NCBI RefSeq assembly: GCF_030272615.1
Contig: NC_081411.1
Location: 181,684,977 to 181,748,976, forward strand
Length of the DNA stretch: 64,000 nt
Direction: 5' to 3'
From: Cryptomeria japonica
Lineage: Eukaryota > Streptophyta > Pinopsida > Cupressales > Cupressaceae
Position numbers and translations under genes: made by a program
The notes under the pieces: model-generated
Databases searched by the model: none
What the model was told of the DNA's origin: nothing
The model's input: only the letters and a program-made list of their open reading frames with translations
Part shown: positions 33,976 to 45,901 of the stretch, piece by piece
Numbering within the stretch: position 1 is the stretch's first letter
Layout: every line of letters begins with the position of its first letter

Positions 33976-35225
33976 CAAAAAAACGCAAACCTCCATTTTC
34001 CGTTTTTAAGATTTTCCTCGTATAATAAATATTTCATTTATAATATTATAAATAAAAAAAAAAGAAGAAGAAAACTATTTAAAATAGATAGTCCTTTTAA
34101 AAAAAATAAAAAATCCAAGCAAACCTAAAAAATATATCATTCTCAAAAATTTGTTCCTATAACACCAATTCTTTTTATCCAATCTCGATAAATAATTTCT
34201 ACAATTGCAAACTAATTGATTGATTGGGCTTTAGTGAATGTAATACTATTGCCTACGACAATTACTAATAAGACTAAATTCTAATAAATTCTAATAAATA
34301 TTAACCATATGAAATTAATTAATCTATGCTAAGGGTAAAGATTTATTAAATTTGATATCTCTTGCATCCTTTACACAAATTTTATTTATATAGACCTATG
34401 CTAGTGTAATTATATTTATGAAAATAATAAATAACTTGATTTTGTTTGCAATAATATTATTAAGTTTTAATGTTAGAAATTGTATATTCAAAAAGTAATT
34501 ATTATTTTTAGAATATATTTTACAATATATTAATTTACAAAAATAACTATTATGTTTATAATATATTAAAAATTTACAATGACATTTTTGTAACCTTAAA
34601 ATTTTGCAAACTTGATAGATTTATTGATAATATATTAATTTACAATATATCAAGTTTACAATAAATATTAATTTACAATATATCAAATTTACAAAATATT
34701 TATAATTGTAAACTTTTAATATATTTTTAATTCAATAGATTTATTGATAATATATTGTAAACTTGAAAAATTAAATAATAATAATTGCTTAATGATTGAT
34801 GCATTATAAATAGTTATTAATAAATAACCACATTTCAAATATACAATTTTCATAATTAAAATTCCATAACAGTAATCTAAGTTCTATTATTATATTGTAA
34901 ATTTAATAGATTTTTTTTATTATTAATTTCTTTATTACTATTTTTTATATTTTGTAAAAATAAATCAATTAATATAAATAATTTATTCTTTATAGGTGTA
35001 TTTTAAACACAAAAAAATAAAAATAAATAATTAATTTATTAAAAAATAATTAATCTTAAAATTTGATTTGTAAATAACTTCCTTTTAAATATACAATTTT
35101 TAAGTTAAAAAATTTATAATACTAATTTAAACTCTATTAATATATTGTAAATAATATATATAACTAGTAACCGCACCTTGGTGTGCAATGGGTACACTGA
35201 ATAGGTGTGGACTATCAATTAAGGA
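33976..35225. other. Very AT-rich DNA with degenerate 'aatatattaatttacaa' words
   Basis: No gene. Near 34,025-34,080 the sequence resembles the end of the 577-bp repeat interrupted at 27,917. From 34,500 to 34,760 the words 'atttacaatatatcaa' and 'tttattgataatatatt' recur many times, suggesting a decayed AT-rich satellite. A GC-richer island at 35,165-35,215 (ccgcaccttggtgtgcaatggg) marks the edge of the GA-rich tract. Confidence 0.55.
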
Positions 35226-36200
35226 CTATTTTGGTATATTCAAAAACATTTTAATGTGAGAGGAGAGATGAGGATGGGGTGGAGAAGGATATCGAGGAGG
35301 AGAGGGATATGGAGAGTTCAGGAGATGGATAAAATAAAGAAGAGAGGATGTAGGGATAGATGGAGATATAAGAGATAAATATATAAAGAGGAAGGGAGAG
35401 AGAGTTATAAAAAGAGACAAATAGATATAGGATCTTATATACAAACAAAGGGAGAGAAAGAGATTGATATAGAGATAGAGAGAGATGTAGAGAAATAAGA
35501 TAGAGAAAGAGGGAGAGATGGGAGGAAATATAGAGATAGAGATATAGAGGTAAAGAGATTCAGATATAGAGGTATAGGAAGAAGGAGAGGAAGAGATGAA
35601 GATAGATGGATGGATAAAGAGAGGGAGACATGTGTAGAGATAGAGGGGGGAAAGGAAGATATGGTAAGAGATAAAGATAGAGTAGGTGGAAGAGAGAGAA
35701 AAATAGATAGAGGTAGGGGAGAGAGATAGGGGGATAGAGAGGGAGATAGCAATATTCAAAGGAAGAGGGAGAGGGAGAGATAGAGATGTAAGAAGATATA
35801 AAGAGAGGGGGAGGGGAAGATAAAGAGGGAGAGAGAAATAGGGGATATAGAGAGAGGGATAGAGAAAGAGGGAGAGATAGATGGAGAGATGGGGAGAGAA
35901 TGGGAGATATACATATAAATAGAGAGATAAATTAGGGATAGGGAGGAGATATGGGGAGAGATAAAGAGGGAGGGAGTGAAATAGAGGTAGAGAAAGATAT
36001 GGATAGAAAGAGATAGTGATATGAGTGAGAAGGAGATAGGGAGAGAAATAGAGTAGGAGAGGTGGACTAAATAAGAGAAGACCAATTTATTGAGAGGGAC
36101 AAGGGAAATGATATAGATAGAGGGAGATATAAAAAGATAGATAGGGACAAAGATAGAGAGATAGGTATATAAAGCTACAAATATATGGATAAAAAGAGAT

Positions 36201-36231
<31 letters not shown>

Positions 36232-36615
36232 TGGAAAAATGAGAGAGAAATATATATGAGGGAGAAACGAGGAGTATGTTCATCTGAGTGGGAGAGATAG
36301 ATATGAAGAGAGATATATGTGCACATATATATAGATATAGAGGGAGAGTGAAATAGAGAGATGAGAGAGAAGCAGAGAGATTTATAGAGAAAACATAGAG
36401 AGAGGTAGATGTGCACATATATATAGTTATAGTAGTAATTTGAGATGGGAAACATAGAGAGATAGAGATAGGTATAGGGAGGGAGAAATGAGTATGTGCA
36501 TTGTGAGAGAGAGAGATAGATGTGCACATATATATAGATATAGTGGGGAGTGAAATAAAGAGATGAGATAGAATTGGAGAGATTTACAAAGAAAGAATGA
36601 TATTGATAGAGGAAG
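35226..36615. repeat. 1.4-kb GA-rich tract (GAGATA/GGGAGA words)
   Basis: The + strand is almost purely purine with scattered T; the commonest words are GAGATAGA, GGGAGAG and AGAGAGAT. Higher-order structure is visible: GTGCACATATATATAG recurs at about 36,308, 36,411 and 36,522, near a 105-bp period. The long minus-strand frames with Ser/Leu/Ile/Tyr repeats are translation of the microsatellite and are not genes. Confidence 0.8.
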
Positions 36616-37785
36616 AGATTGTTATTTTAATTATATTTATATAATATTAATTATAACTTGTCATTTAATTTATTTTAAATATAATATTAAACTCATTAAG
36701 GAAATATGCAATTTTTATCTTTCATTTTTTTTGTTATTAAATATCCAAAATCAATTGATTAAATATTTGTATAAAATAAAATAAAGATTTTAAATATAAT
36801 TCTACTACAATTCAAATTTTAATACAACAATTTTTTTTTAAATTGAGGTACTTCTAATAGCTTTTATTTATTAGTATAATTTCACAAAAGAGTCATAAAT
36901 AATTAAAATAGTTTCAAATTTAAATCTAAATTAAATAGTAAAATTAAATAAAAATGCAAACACAAAATTAAAAATGTTAATAAAAATAAAATGAAATTAA
37001 TAAATAACAATAATGTTAGTGTATAATAAGCTTATTAAGTCAACAAACAATTAGCTAAAAATAATATTAATGTTTCATTAATTAAAATTTAAATATAAAT
37101 AAAATATGCATTAAAAAATATAAATAATATTAAACAATAATAATAAAAAAAATTAACTATGACTACAAATGTTTAAAATACTGATAAAAAAAATGAATAA
37201 ATAAAAAAAATATGATATATTTAATTTAAATATAATTTTATATAATTAAAATAATAAATAAATATCAATTTATATTAATCCAATTAAAAATCTATATAAA
37301 AAAAAAAATACAATTAATTTAAATAAAAATGTATAGTTAAAGTGGATGTGGTTTTTTACAGTAAATTCAAAGACAAATGAAGTAGAAGAGGATTGCTATA
37401 GTAAAATCACCATGGATTAAAGCCTTTTTTGGTGGAGGAAGCGTAATATTACGGACGCCATCTTCACCAACCACAAACCGGAATTTGTTAACGTTGAACT
37501 TAAACTGAAGTTTCTTTTATTTTAAAAATTTATCTGATTATTAGCAGACATGATTTTTGTTTGTTCTATCAGTACATTTATTTTGATTTATTTCTAATCG
37601 CTCATAAATACAAAATTGTTTATTTATATTTAATATTGTGATTTTATTTATATTTAATATTGTTTGTTCTATCAGTACATTTATTTTGATTTATTTCTAA
37701 TCCCTCAAAAATACAAAATTGTTTATTTATATTTTCTATTAAATATAAGTTAGCACCAATACATCAAATCATCACATCAAAACCA
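36616..37785. other. AT-rich intergenic DNA with a 103-bp duplication
   Basis: No gene. The stretch beginning 'tttgttctatcagtacattta' at 37,559 recurs at 37,662 (period about 103). A GC-richer island at 37,425-37,500 includes the 12-base palindrome CGTAATATTACG. Confidence 0.55.
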
Positions 37786-38325
37786 GAGAGTATAAAGTAT
37801 ACGATGCAGTACAAAAAAGAAAGGACACCCCCAGATAGACAAAATACATCATAAACAAAATTAGTAGATAATATCCCCCAGAGGAGACCTAGTGTCCCCA
37901 ACTACGTCTACCCAAGCAATCCAACCTTGTGGACCTTCATTCCATCTCAATTCGCTACCCCACAAAAATGGTATCAACATAAGGATGAACCACTGGAACT
38001 GCAACAGGTACATCTGGCATAGGATCACGTCTGGTAAGAGTCTGTAAGTCTCTAATAAAGTTTGCCAAACCTTCTTCAAAGGGAGACCTGTCCTCAGAGG
38101 TCCTCCTCCATGAGAAACCTTGTGACACTTCCCATGTTAGGATCCTAGTATGGCCATCCTGCAGGAACTTATCAAACTTCTTCCGAGCAAGACGCATAGT
38201 CATTGTAATTTGGAAGTCAATTTTGTAAACAATGAGTCCGAGGACACTCAATGTGCTTGATAGATTCATGCATCTTACAGCAGGAGCAAATATGCTTCCT
38301 AATGGGAAGGATCTTTTCTTATATT

Positions 38326-38328
<3 letters not shown>
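37786..38328 (-). mobile_element. 3' fragment of a LINE (ORF2 C-terminal module plus 3' UTR)
   Basis: The minus-strand frame 38,269-37,955 includes MTMRLARKKFDKFLQDGHTR, then WEVSQGFSW and LANFIRDLQTL. After a frameshift, a second frame (38,079-37,861) ends LRWNEGPQGWIAWVDVV. This mirrors 28,327-28,069 of the full LINE. The 3' UTR continues to about 37,786, with a TTTTTTGTACT-like stretch typical of plant L1 3' ends. It is thus a heavily 5'-truncated LINE copy of the same broad family, with clearly diverged sequence. Confidence 0.6.

Positions 38329-38373
<45 letters not shown>
38329..38373. repeat. (TA)n microsatellite
   Basis: A run of about 22 TA units without interruption. Confidence 0.95.
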
Positions 38374-38378
<5 letters not shown>

Positions 38379-38393
38379 GCTCATGTCATGTTC

Positions 38394-38960
38394 ATAATAG
38401 GGAGAGGTAGAGGGATAGATGGAATGGGGAAGAGTGAGAAAGAAGGGGTAAGAAGATAGAGATAAAAATGGGAGAGAGAGAGATCTAGGGAGAGATAGAA
38501 AGATAGACATAGAGATAGGAAGTGATATATAGATATAAATAGAGTGAGGGAGAGATATAGAGGTGGAGAGAGAAGACAAAATAACAATATTGATATAAAG
38601 GGAGATTTGATACAAGAAGTATGGAGAGATAGGAATAAAGAGACAATGAGATATAGATATTGAGGTCTAAGAATAGTGAGAGGGACATAGAGGGAGAGAC
38701 ATAAATGATTAGAGGGACACATGTCTAGAGATAGAGGGAGTAGGAGTAAGTTAGAGCAAGACAAAAAGGGAGACAAATAGATATAGAGAGGTAGGAAGAT
38801 AGAGAAGGAGATATAAAAAATAAGAGATAGAAAGATGTAGAGGGAGATGAGACAAAGAGGAGAGAGGGAGAGACATAAATGAAAAGAGGGGCACATGTCT
38901 AGAGATAAAGGGAGTAGGAGGAAGATAGAATGAGACAAAAAGGGAGACAAACATATATAT
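38394..38960. repeat. Second GA-rich tract, with an internal duplication
   Basis: Same word content as 35,226-36,615. A unit including 'gagacataaatga', 'cacatgtctagagata' and 'gacaaaaagggagacaaa' occurs twice about 177 bases apart (from about 38,694 and 38,871). An 'acatgtgtagagatagagg' relative sits in the first tract near 35,627, so the two tracts share ancestry. Confidence 0.75.
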
Positions 38961-40329
38961 TTTTAAAATGAAATAAAGACAATTGAATAATAATTTTATA
39001 TAAAAATTAAATATATAATATTATAATATCAATTTTTTTTAAATAGAGCATGTTTATTTCATATTATTTTATTTTATAATATTATACTAGATAAAATTAT
39101 ATTTCTTAATCTAAATCTAAATATTGAAAAGTATAAGAATATTAAATATTGATATTACAAAAAAAAATAACATTAATTGAAATATAAATTCAATATTAAC
39201 AAATAAATTTTTTATTTTAAAATTGAAAATAAATATAGTTAAATTTCTAAATAAATTAAATTTGAAAAATTGAAACTATAATTGAAATAAAAAGATTAAA
39301 AAATAAATAAAATAAACTATATTCAAATTGTATCAATTTACATTTTATTTTTTACATTAAAAATTATGAGTAAATTCATAGTAAAAATGTTAAAAATACA
39401 AAAAAAAATATTAAATTTTTTATTTTACTATACAAGGTTTATAAGAGGGTTTATTTGTCTTTACCAAAAGACATGAGACAGTTGAAAATCATTTAATTTT
39501 TTTTTCCTACTCATATTTGATTGGACATTTGTTTTAATTTTAAAGAAAAATAAATAAAAACCCTAGGAAAACATATAAGGACCAATCAAAAAAATATAAA
39601 AATAGAAAGAAAATAATATTAATAAATTAATTATGATGAACTATAAAGTAAACTATAGAATAATATTTTACATGGTTTTCAAAGCAAAAATAATTTTAAA
39701 AAGTGGAGAGACAAAAACATTAAACATTAGTCTCCACCTATAGATAGGTAGAACTAATAATTTAAGTTGCACAATCATCAATGAAAATTAATATCTGTTT
39801 CAGTGGGATTAATAAAGATGAAATATTTGGAAAAAGTATCCTCTTTATAAAGATTGGTAAATTTAAGTAATGTATATAGGCAAAGTAATGATAATTTGAT
39901 TAGTGAAAAACATCAAAATAAATTTATTGGAAGTTCTCTCCATTCAAAAGAAGAATGGCCTAGAATTTTGATATCATGTGGGACTAAAAACTGATAAGAC
40001 AACATTATTCCCTCGAAATATGTCCAAGAATATGGAAGGTCACTATATTTTTCTTCAATTAGTGTGGGAACCAACAAATAAGAAAAAGGTCAAAGCGATA
40101 ATAATGCTAAGAAAGCATTTATATCCATCTTTACAAGGGAACCGGTCTTGAAAAAGGTCAAAGTGATAATAATGCTAAGAAAGCATTTATATCCATCTTT
40201 AAAAGGGAACTAGTCTTCAAAGAGAACGCGAAGTGACTATCATAAGGAAAAAAATCAACGGCTAAGATAACTGCCCGAGATAAACCCTAACTCGCCTTTT
40301 CCCTACTGTCGTTTCACAATCGCTAAATC
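38961..40329. other. AT-rich intergenic DNA with a 68-bp tandem duplication
   Basis: No gene. The unit 'aaaaaggtcaaag(c/t)gataa...' at 40,083 is repeated from 40,151 to about 40,218. Confidence 0.6.
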
Positions 40330-40354
40330 CAAAAGTTTTCTATCGCACAAGTTT

Positions 40355-41710
40355 GTGTCTACTGGAGCCCAGTCTACGTTGAACCCACGTTCTTTAGCAA
40401 TGAAGAAAAAAGCAAGGAAAAAGTTGCAATGGATGATCCCGAGGCATCAGTCTAGAAGGAAACAATCCACTTTGATCAAGCCCTCTAGAAATCAAATCCA
40501 AAATATTCTCCAACTGCTAGGTCCAAATTGGATTCAAATTTCTTGGATTCTCTTGTAGTTGGGCCCCAAGCTTCAAACCCTAACACATCCAATGAACATA
40601 ATGCCTCCTCCACATGACTTGAAGCAAGCAATAATAAGCCCTCACAACCCCTTGACCCATCTAGAGGTAAGTCAATCATCATTGAATTCCTAGATGATAT
40701 TGTAGACATTATTGAAGATTATAAAGCTAGATCTATTATTCTTTTTCCTTTTTGAAAGGAATCCCATCAGAACAAGATTTCTTCAAATGGACCCGCACAA
40801 ACTGGGAACAAAAGGGTGGTTAATAGGAGCATTTAGGGGTTTAGGAGGGGCTATGTTGCCTATACATTTTTACACTCAGAACATTTCAAAGAATCCATTG
40901 ATTATGGCTCCTAGATAATATATGGTCTGACATGTAATCTCCAAGCATCAGATATTGATTTCCATCGAGAGGGGATCGCCAAATCCAAATAACCTATGTT
41001 GTTGGATCTACCTCTCCTTAATCTTGTCTTTTGTCCTTTTTTGCACAATATTACTACCTAGTTGGGAAGGGTCATCTGGTATAAACCCAACTCTAATGAA
41101 TGGGCTAGTTTAAAAGTGCACCCCAAAGTCTATGTTGAAATGGATTTAACTCATTCTCTCCCCGACTCCATCAAACTGGTAGGTCTTGGTTTTTGAGCTC
41201 TCACAATAGATAACATATCTCAACAAGCCTAATGTGTGTTTCTACTATCATAAATAAGGTCATCTCATTATGGACTACCCTCATCGAAAACCCAAATCCT
41301 CAACACTCTTGTTCCTGAATCCCTTCCAATTGCCCTAGAATGCTCTATTCCCCCACTCCCCCATTAAGAACCGTCTTTGAAACCCTTTGTTGTTGATTAT
41401 CCACCTAACTCTGAAGCCCCACCTTTTTCTTCCTTTTCTCTCGATAACTCTTCCTTCAAAGATGTCCTTGCTAGTAAAAGAAAAAGGAAGGAATTTATCA
41501 CCCCTTCCCCCTCTAACACTTTTGTCTTTGATGTGCCTTCTCAACCCTCTATTCCCATAACATCCCCTTCAACTAGCCATGTTATATCATCCTCACAACC
41601 CAATAGTCCTATGAGAACTCCCCCTTCTAGTCCTTTGAGATCACACTCTCATTCCTCTTCTAGATAGAGACCTCCTATAGTTGGTTCTTTTAATCCTCAA
41701 GCCTTATTGT
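40355..41710 (+). pseudogene. Remnant of LINE ORF1
   Basis: Several short frames: a basic N-terminal-like stretch (MKKKARKKLQWMIPRHQSRRK) near 40,400, a frame with IRTRFLQMDPHKLGTKGWLIGAFRGLGG near 40,760, a knuckle remnant reading CFYYHK-stop-GHLIMDYP at about 41,237 in which two Cys positions are Tyr, and a Ser/Pro-rich tail (41,377-41,667). It fits an ORF1 whose knuckle lost its Cys through G-to-A changes. Individual limits are uncertain. Confidence 0.4.
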
Positions 41711-41762
41711 CACCAAATTAGTCCAATCCTCTCCTCATTGATGAGGATATTCCTGACTCCCA

Positions 41763-42650
41763 ATGAATTTCCACATACAATCATGGAATGTGAGGGGATT
41801 GACAATCCCATCCTGCAAATATTATGTGAAACAGTCCATCCTAAGAAATCAAATGGATGTCTTAATGTTGCAATAAGTTAAAGTTACTCAATCTTGTCTT
41901 GATGCTTCACTTGCTACAATTTGGAAAGAGGCACATTTTTTTCATACTAACCACTCTAAGGGTAGTGGTAGGGTGGTGTTGGGACTTGCTCCTTGGTTAG
42001 AAAAGTCAATTGTTTCCTTTGTATCTTACCCTAATAACTATTGTGTGTGGGTTGCAACCCTCGTCAAAGATAATATTCTTGGCTTTTGTTCCATTTATGC
42101 ACCCAATTCCTCATTCAAGAGAACTCTATTATGGGAGTGGCTACGTTCCTAACTACCTACAGTTGATTGGGTTCTTGGGAGAGATTTCAACATGGTGGAA
42201 CACTATGCTAATTGTAGTTGGGACAATCATCCAACATTACCTCACCTTGAGTTTGAAGCTTGGACTCTTTCTTAAAACTCCTTAGGTGTGCATGATCCCA
42301 TCATGGGCAAAAATGAATCCCATAGACCCCATTGGTTCACATGGAGCAACTATCTTGAAGGGTTCTCTCAAAAAATGTGTCATTTCTATAATTAATATCT
42401 CTTCTAGTTTGCTTATTCTCCATTCTTCATTGGCGTACCTTGTTCATTTGGACTTGACTGCCACTATTTCAGACCATGTACCCATTTTCATCACCTTATC
42501 TCTTAATGGAGGTAATGTCTTGCCCAACGATTTACCATACAAGCTAAACACATCTCACCTTCAAAATCAGGACTGTATTGATGTCCTCCTCACTATTTGG
42601 AATGTTGAGCCTGAGTCACAAAATGATAGATGGATCAGCTAGTGCGAAAG
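41763..42650 (+). pseudogene. LINE endonuclease domain, decayed
   Basis: The ATG at 41,763 begins MNFHIQSWNVRGLTIPSC, the usual endonuclease motif 1. VLMLQ follows, with a stop where the catalytic Glu region should continue, then GSGRVVLGLAPWLE and DNILGFCSIYAPNS. Later pieces in other frames show WVLGRDFN (catalytic Asp block) and HWFTWSNY. The SDH block is not cleanly readable; 'ISDHVPIFITLS' at about 42,466 is its likely remnant. Confidence 0.6.
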
Positions 42651-43080
42651 AACTATTGCTTGTTGCACTCTTTTCCTTTGGGATTTTGGTAGAAGAGTTG
42701 CACCAACAATAGCAGATTTGAGAAATCCCTTAAGGAACAACTTGCTCAAAGTAGAAAACATTTGGAGAATAATTTACATAACATATCCATACAACAATCA
42801 ATTGCTCACACTGAAAATATGCTTTGCAAATTGGATGCTTATAAAGGCAAAGGTGCTCAATTAAGGGCCTTGTTACAATGGCTAAGAGATGGTGACATAG
42901 CACTAAGTTTTTCTTTCAATATTTGCAAAATAAACATAGAAAGGAACATATTTATGCGGTTAAGTTTGATGATGGTGAGCTGCATACCAGTCAAGATAGA
43001 ATCATGAAGAAATTTTTTGAATATTATAAAGATTATTTATTGATGATTCAATCAATGACCCTCTGGTCTCCATCTTGGAA

Positions 43081-43959
43081 GATAGTTTAGCTGATTCTAT
43101 ACCTTACAAAATTCAAAGTGACTACAAAAAATTCCTTGATCACTATCTCTCTTTGGAAGAGATTGATGAAGCCATGTATATATTGGCCTTAGAAAAGAGC
43201 CCAAGTTTATATGGTCTCCTAGTTGAATTTTATCGCACATTGTAGCCACATATTAGAGAGGATTTCTACAATTTTTATTTGGAGGGCATTGAAACATGAT
43301 CCTTGGGTCCTATCATTAAGCAAGGCCTTATTAAACTTATTCCCAAAGAAAACATGAGGACTTGGTGAATGGTTGGTACCCTATCACTTTGCTTAATACT
43401 TCATATAAGATCATAGAAAAGTCTTTGTCAAAAAGAATTAAAGCCTTTACTCAAGAAATAGTTAGGCCTGAGAAAATTGTTTTTTTAGGGGGCAGATCTA
43501 TTTTAGACCATTTTATTCTTGCTTGGGAAATTGTTGAATGGGCTCAACAAAAAACCCAAGATGCACTAATTCATCAGTTGGCTATTCATCCTTAAGATGC
43601 TTCAATGGTTGGGATTTGGACCCAATTTTTGTGCTCATGTTTGAATGTTGTTCATAGATGCTAATGAAAGGATGGCTATTAATGGATCCCTCTCACCTCA
43701 GTTCCTCCTCCAAAAATCCATCCACCAAGGCTGCCCCCTTGCTCCCTTTCTCTATGTTCAAAATATTGATGCTCTTGGCTATCTTTTTCAACATGCTCAG
43801 TCTAATCCTCTTATCCATGACATTGCCTTACCTGGAAATAGTATAGCACTTAACTCCCACTTTGTTGATGACAACATGATCTTCATCCAAAATTCAGCTG
43901 AAGATATCACCAACTTGCTTGATACCCTTGATTTTTATTTCTTCGTCTCATGTTCCTAA
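43081..43959 (+). pseudogene. LINE reverse transcriptase, decayed, FVDD box
   Basis: Readable blocks: LEEIDEAMYILALEKSPSLYGLLVEFY (the family's APGPDGLP has lost its glycines), QGLIKLIPKEN, GWYPITLLNTSYKIIEKSLSKRI, IFLGGRSILDHFILAWE (partly across a frame), then from 43,645 INGSLSPQFLLQKSIHQGCPLAP and the catalytic box SHFVDDNMIF. The frame ends at 43,959. Later thumb and GLVIIDL motifs lie in further frames up to about 44,400. Confidence 0.65.
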
Positions 43960-44705
43960 TTACTTATGCATAAAACTAAATTTTTGACGACAAATCCCAA
44001 CCATCACTGACCATGGATTCCAATAGTTTGGAAAGAAATTAATCATGGTACTATTTCTAGGTATCTTGGAATTCCATTCGAATTGGGAGTCTCCTTGAAG
44101 GATATGTAGAGGTGGTTTTTTAATAAATTCAAATCGAAATCACTTACTTGGTCAAACTTCTTCCTATCTATGGCTGGGTGTATACAGGTGGCTAACAAAA
44201 TTCTCTTGGCAAGTCATGTCTACACCTCTTGTTGGCTGTCCTCTAAATCCTGATATAACTAGCTTACCCAGCTCATTCGCAACTTTATTTGGTACAAATA
44301 GGGTAATAGAAAGGGTATGCCAACCACTTCATGGTCACATTGTATTTTACTTAAGGAGAAGGGCGGTTTAGTTATCATTGATCTTTTCACGCAAGGAATT
44401 TGTCTTTCAACAAAATAGATCAACAAGGCTTTGGAAGGCAATGCTCCTTGAAAAATTCTTATAAGATATTGTATACAAACAACTATTATTGGCAAAGCTT
44501 AGTGTTCTATTCATTAGCATGATAAGATTCTTCTTTCCCAATATTTCAAGCTCCATGGATCAAGTCCTCTCAGTTTCATATGGAAAGCTTGTCAATTATT
44601 TTCATAGAAGTTGTCATGGTTTGATCAATCTTTCAACCACAAACTTAGCTTTTCTACCTCCTCTATCCGGTGGAATCAATTGATACAATTTAATGACATG
44701 CCTTT

Positions 44706-45304
44706 TGTAGATGTCTAAAATTAATTAAATTAAATATTTAATTAATTTAATCCCTTCTACATAATTAATTTGTTTAGTTATGTTTATCATTATTGCTCAT
44801 AAAATTAATTAAATCAAATTCAATTAATTTTACCACTATAGTCCTATAATTAATTTATCAAAATTAATTATTCCCCATTCTTCTAAAGCCGTCTCAATCA
44901 TTAATTCTTCTAAATTCCTCTTTTTTAATTAATTAATTAAATTAAGTCATGTGATTCCTACAAATCACTTCTTCTATTCCTCATTTAGCCTAATTAATTC
45001 TTCTACAATCATGCTTATCATTATTCTCTAATCTTGTATTCATCCACTCATTCTCTCTCCTCATGTCACATCCTCCAAACTTTCCCACTTGCACTCTAAT
45101 CCATCATTAAGCCACCTAATCAATCTCCTTAATCATTTGCACATCCCTAATCACCTAGATCCTTTCAAAGAAATTCAAATTCTTTGAATCTCCCCATGCA
45201 TCCTCTTCCCAAGGAATTCTTAATTCCTTTTCTCATTTAGTCTTCCCACACATCTCTTATTTAGAATTTTCAATTCCTCTCCCCTTTCTCAAAGGAATTT
45301 TTAG
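44706..45304 (+). mobile_element. Truncated Tat-type LTR (U3 part)
   Basis: Starts TGTAGATGTCTAAAATTAATT and continues with the TTAATTAA-rich block, then a C/T-rich stretch ('cctaatcaatctcc', 'cctaatcacctagatcc'), much as in the LTR at 9,792. It begins where LINE homology stops, so its left edge is an insertion point. No TATA box or R/U5 follows before copia-type LTR sequence starts, so the right part is lost. Confidence 0.5.
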
Positions 45305-45865
45305 CAGCAATCAAGAAGGAAGACTGAGAGGCGTGGGGGTGGGGGGGAGGGGGGGGAGGGGAGGATGAATCAGTCTTCACCAGATCTAGAAAATTAAACT
45401 TCAAAACAAAAACTGATAAACTACAACAATAATTAGATAAGAAAATTAACAACACAACACACAACACCAAGATTTTTGATGTGGAAAACCCGGTTAAGGG
45501 AAAAACCATGGTGGGAACCTACCCACAGTAAGATGATACTCTGTAGTAGTATGTGAAAAATATTACAATGGGGAATGCACATGCATTTAGGGACACTTCC
45601 TCGAGCTCACTGCTCAAAATATATTTTCTCGGAAGGCTACAACCCTCAGGGAAGTCTCATTGACTTACAATATTACTCACACTACAATCCGAAAGAATTG
45701 AACTGCAATGATAGCATCTACAAATGCCTGATGATAGTTCTGGTTAAGCATAATTGTCTACCATGCAACACCAATCTCACCTCAAGACTTTACTAAATGA
45801 TAAATTTCTTGTTTGCACATTCACCTCTCTCTGATAATGCAAACACAATACCAACACCAAAACTC
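45305..45865 (-). mobile_element. Copia-type LTR fragment, minus orientation
   Basis: Read on the minus strand it has the GTGGGTAGG...CCACCATGGTTTTTCCC...CCGGGTTTTCCACATC text typical of plant copia LTR R/U5 (45,480-45,560). A CTGATTCATCCTCCCC-type C-rich stretch and CTCTCAG follow. The same layout is found on the minus strand at 46,395-46,700 and on the + strand at 49,430-49,668. Confidence 0.5.
45334..45363 (+). repeat. 30-base G-rich run, possible G-quadruplex
   Basis: Five or more G runs of 4-8 separated by single T or A. It is an expanded version of the C-rich LTR motif (opposite strand) also seen at 46,429-46,438 and 49,623-49,634. Confidence 0.7.
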
Positions 45866-45901
45866 AGTGATTTTCTAGGTTTAGGAATTTTTAGTGTTCT
45901 T

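Larger units (their letters stand above)
40330..44705 (+). mobile_element. Strongly decayed LINE, 3' end removed
   Basis: A + strand series of ORF1-like remnants, a zinc-knuckle remnant (41,237), an endonuclease start (41,763) and RT blocks (43,080-44,460), ending with the region downstream of RT at about 44,540-44,700. Numerous stops and frame changes affect every domain, far more than in the minus-strand LINE at 27,917-33,975. The sequence stops being LINE-like at 44,706, where a Tat-type LTR begins. Confidence 0.7.

Noticed and set aside
35226-36530. Long minus-strand frames (up to 257 codons) rich in Ser, Leu, Ile and Tyr
   Set aside because: They are translations of the GA-rich repeat; several frames are open at once and composition explains them.
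37444-37456. TAATATTAC nonanucleotide as in geminivirus origins
   Set aside because: The flanking stem is only about three pairs and no viral Rep similarity is near; the 12-base palindrome is likely chance in AT-rich DNA.
38381-38954. Minus-strand frame of 189 codons resembling a membrane protein
   Set aside because: Same cause: GA-rich low complexity read on the pyrimidine strand.
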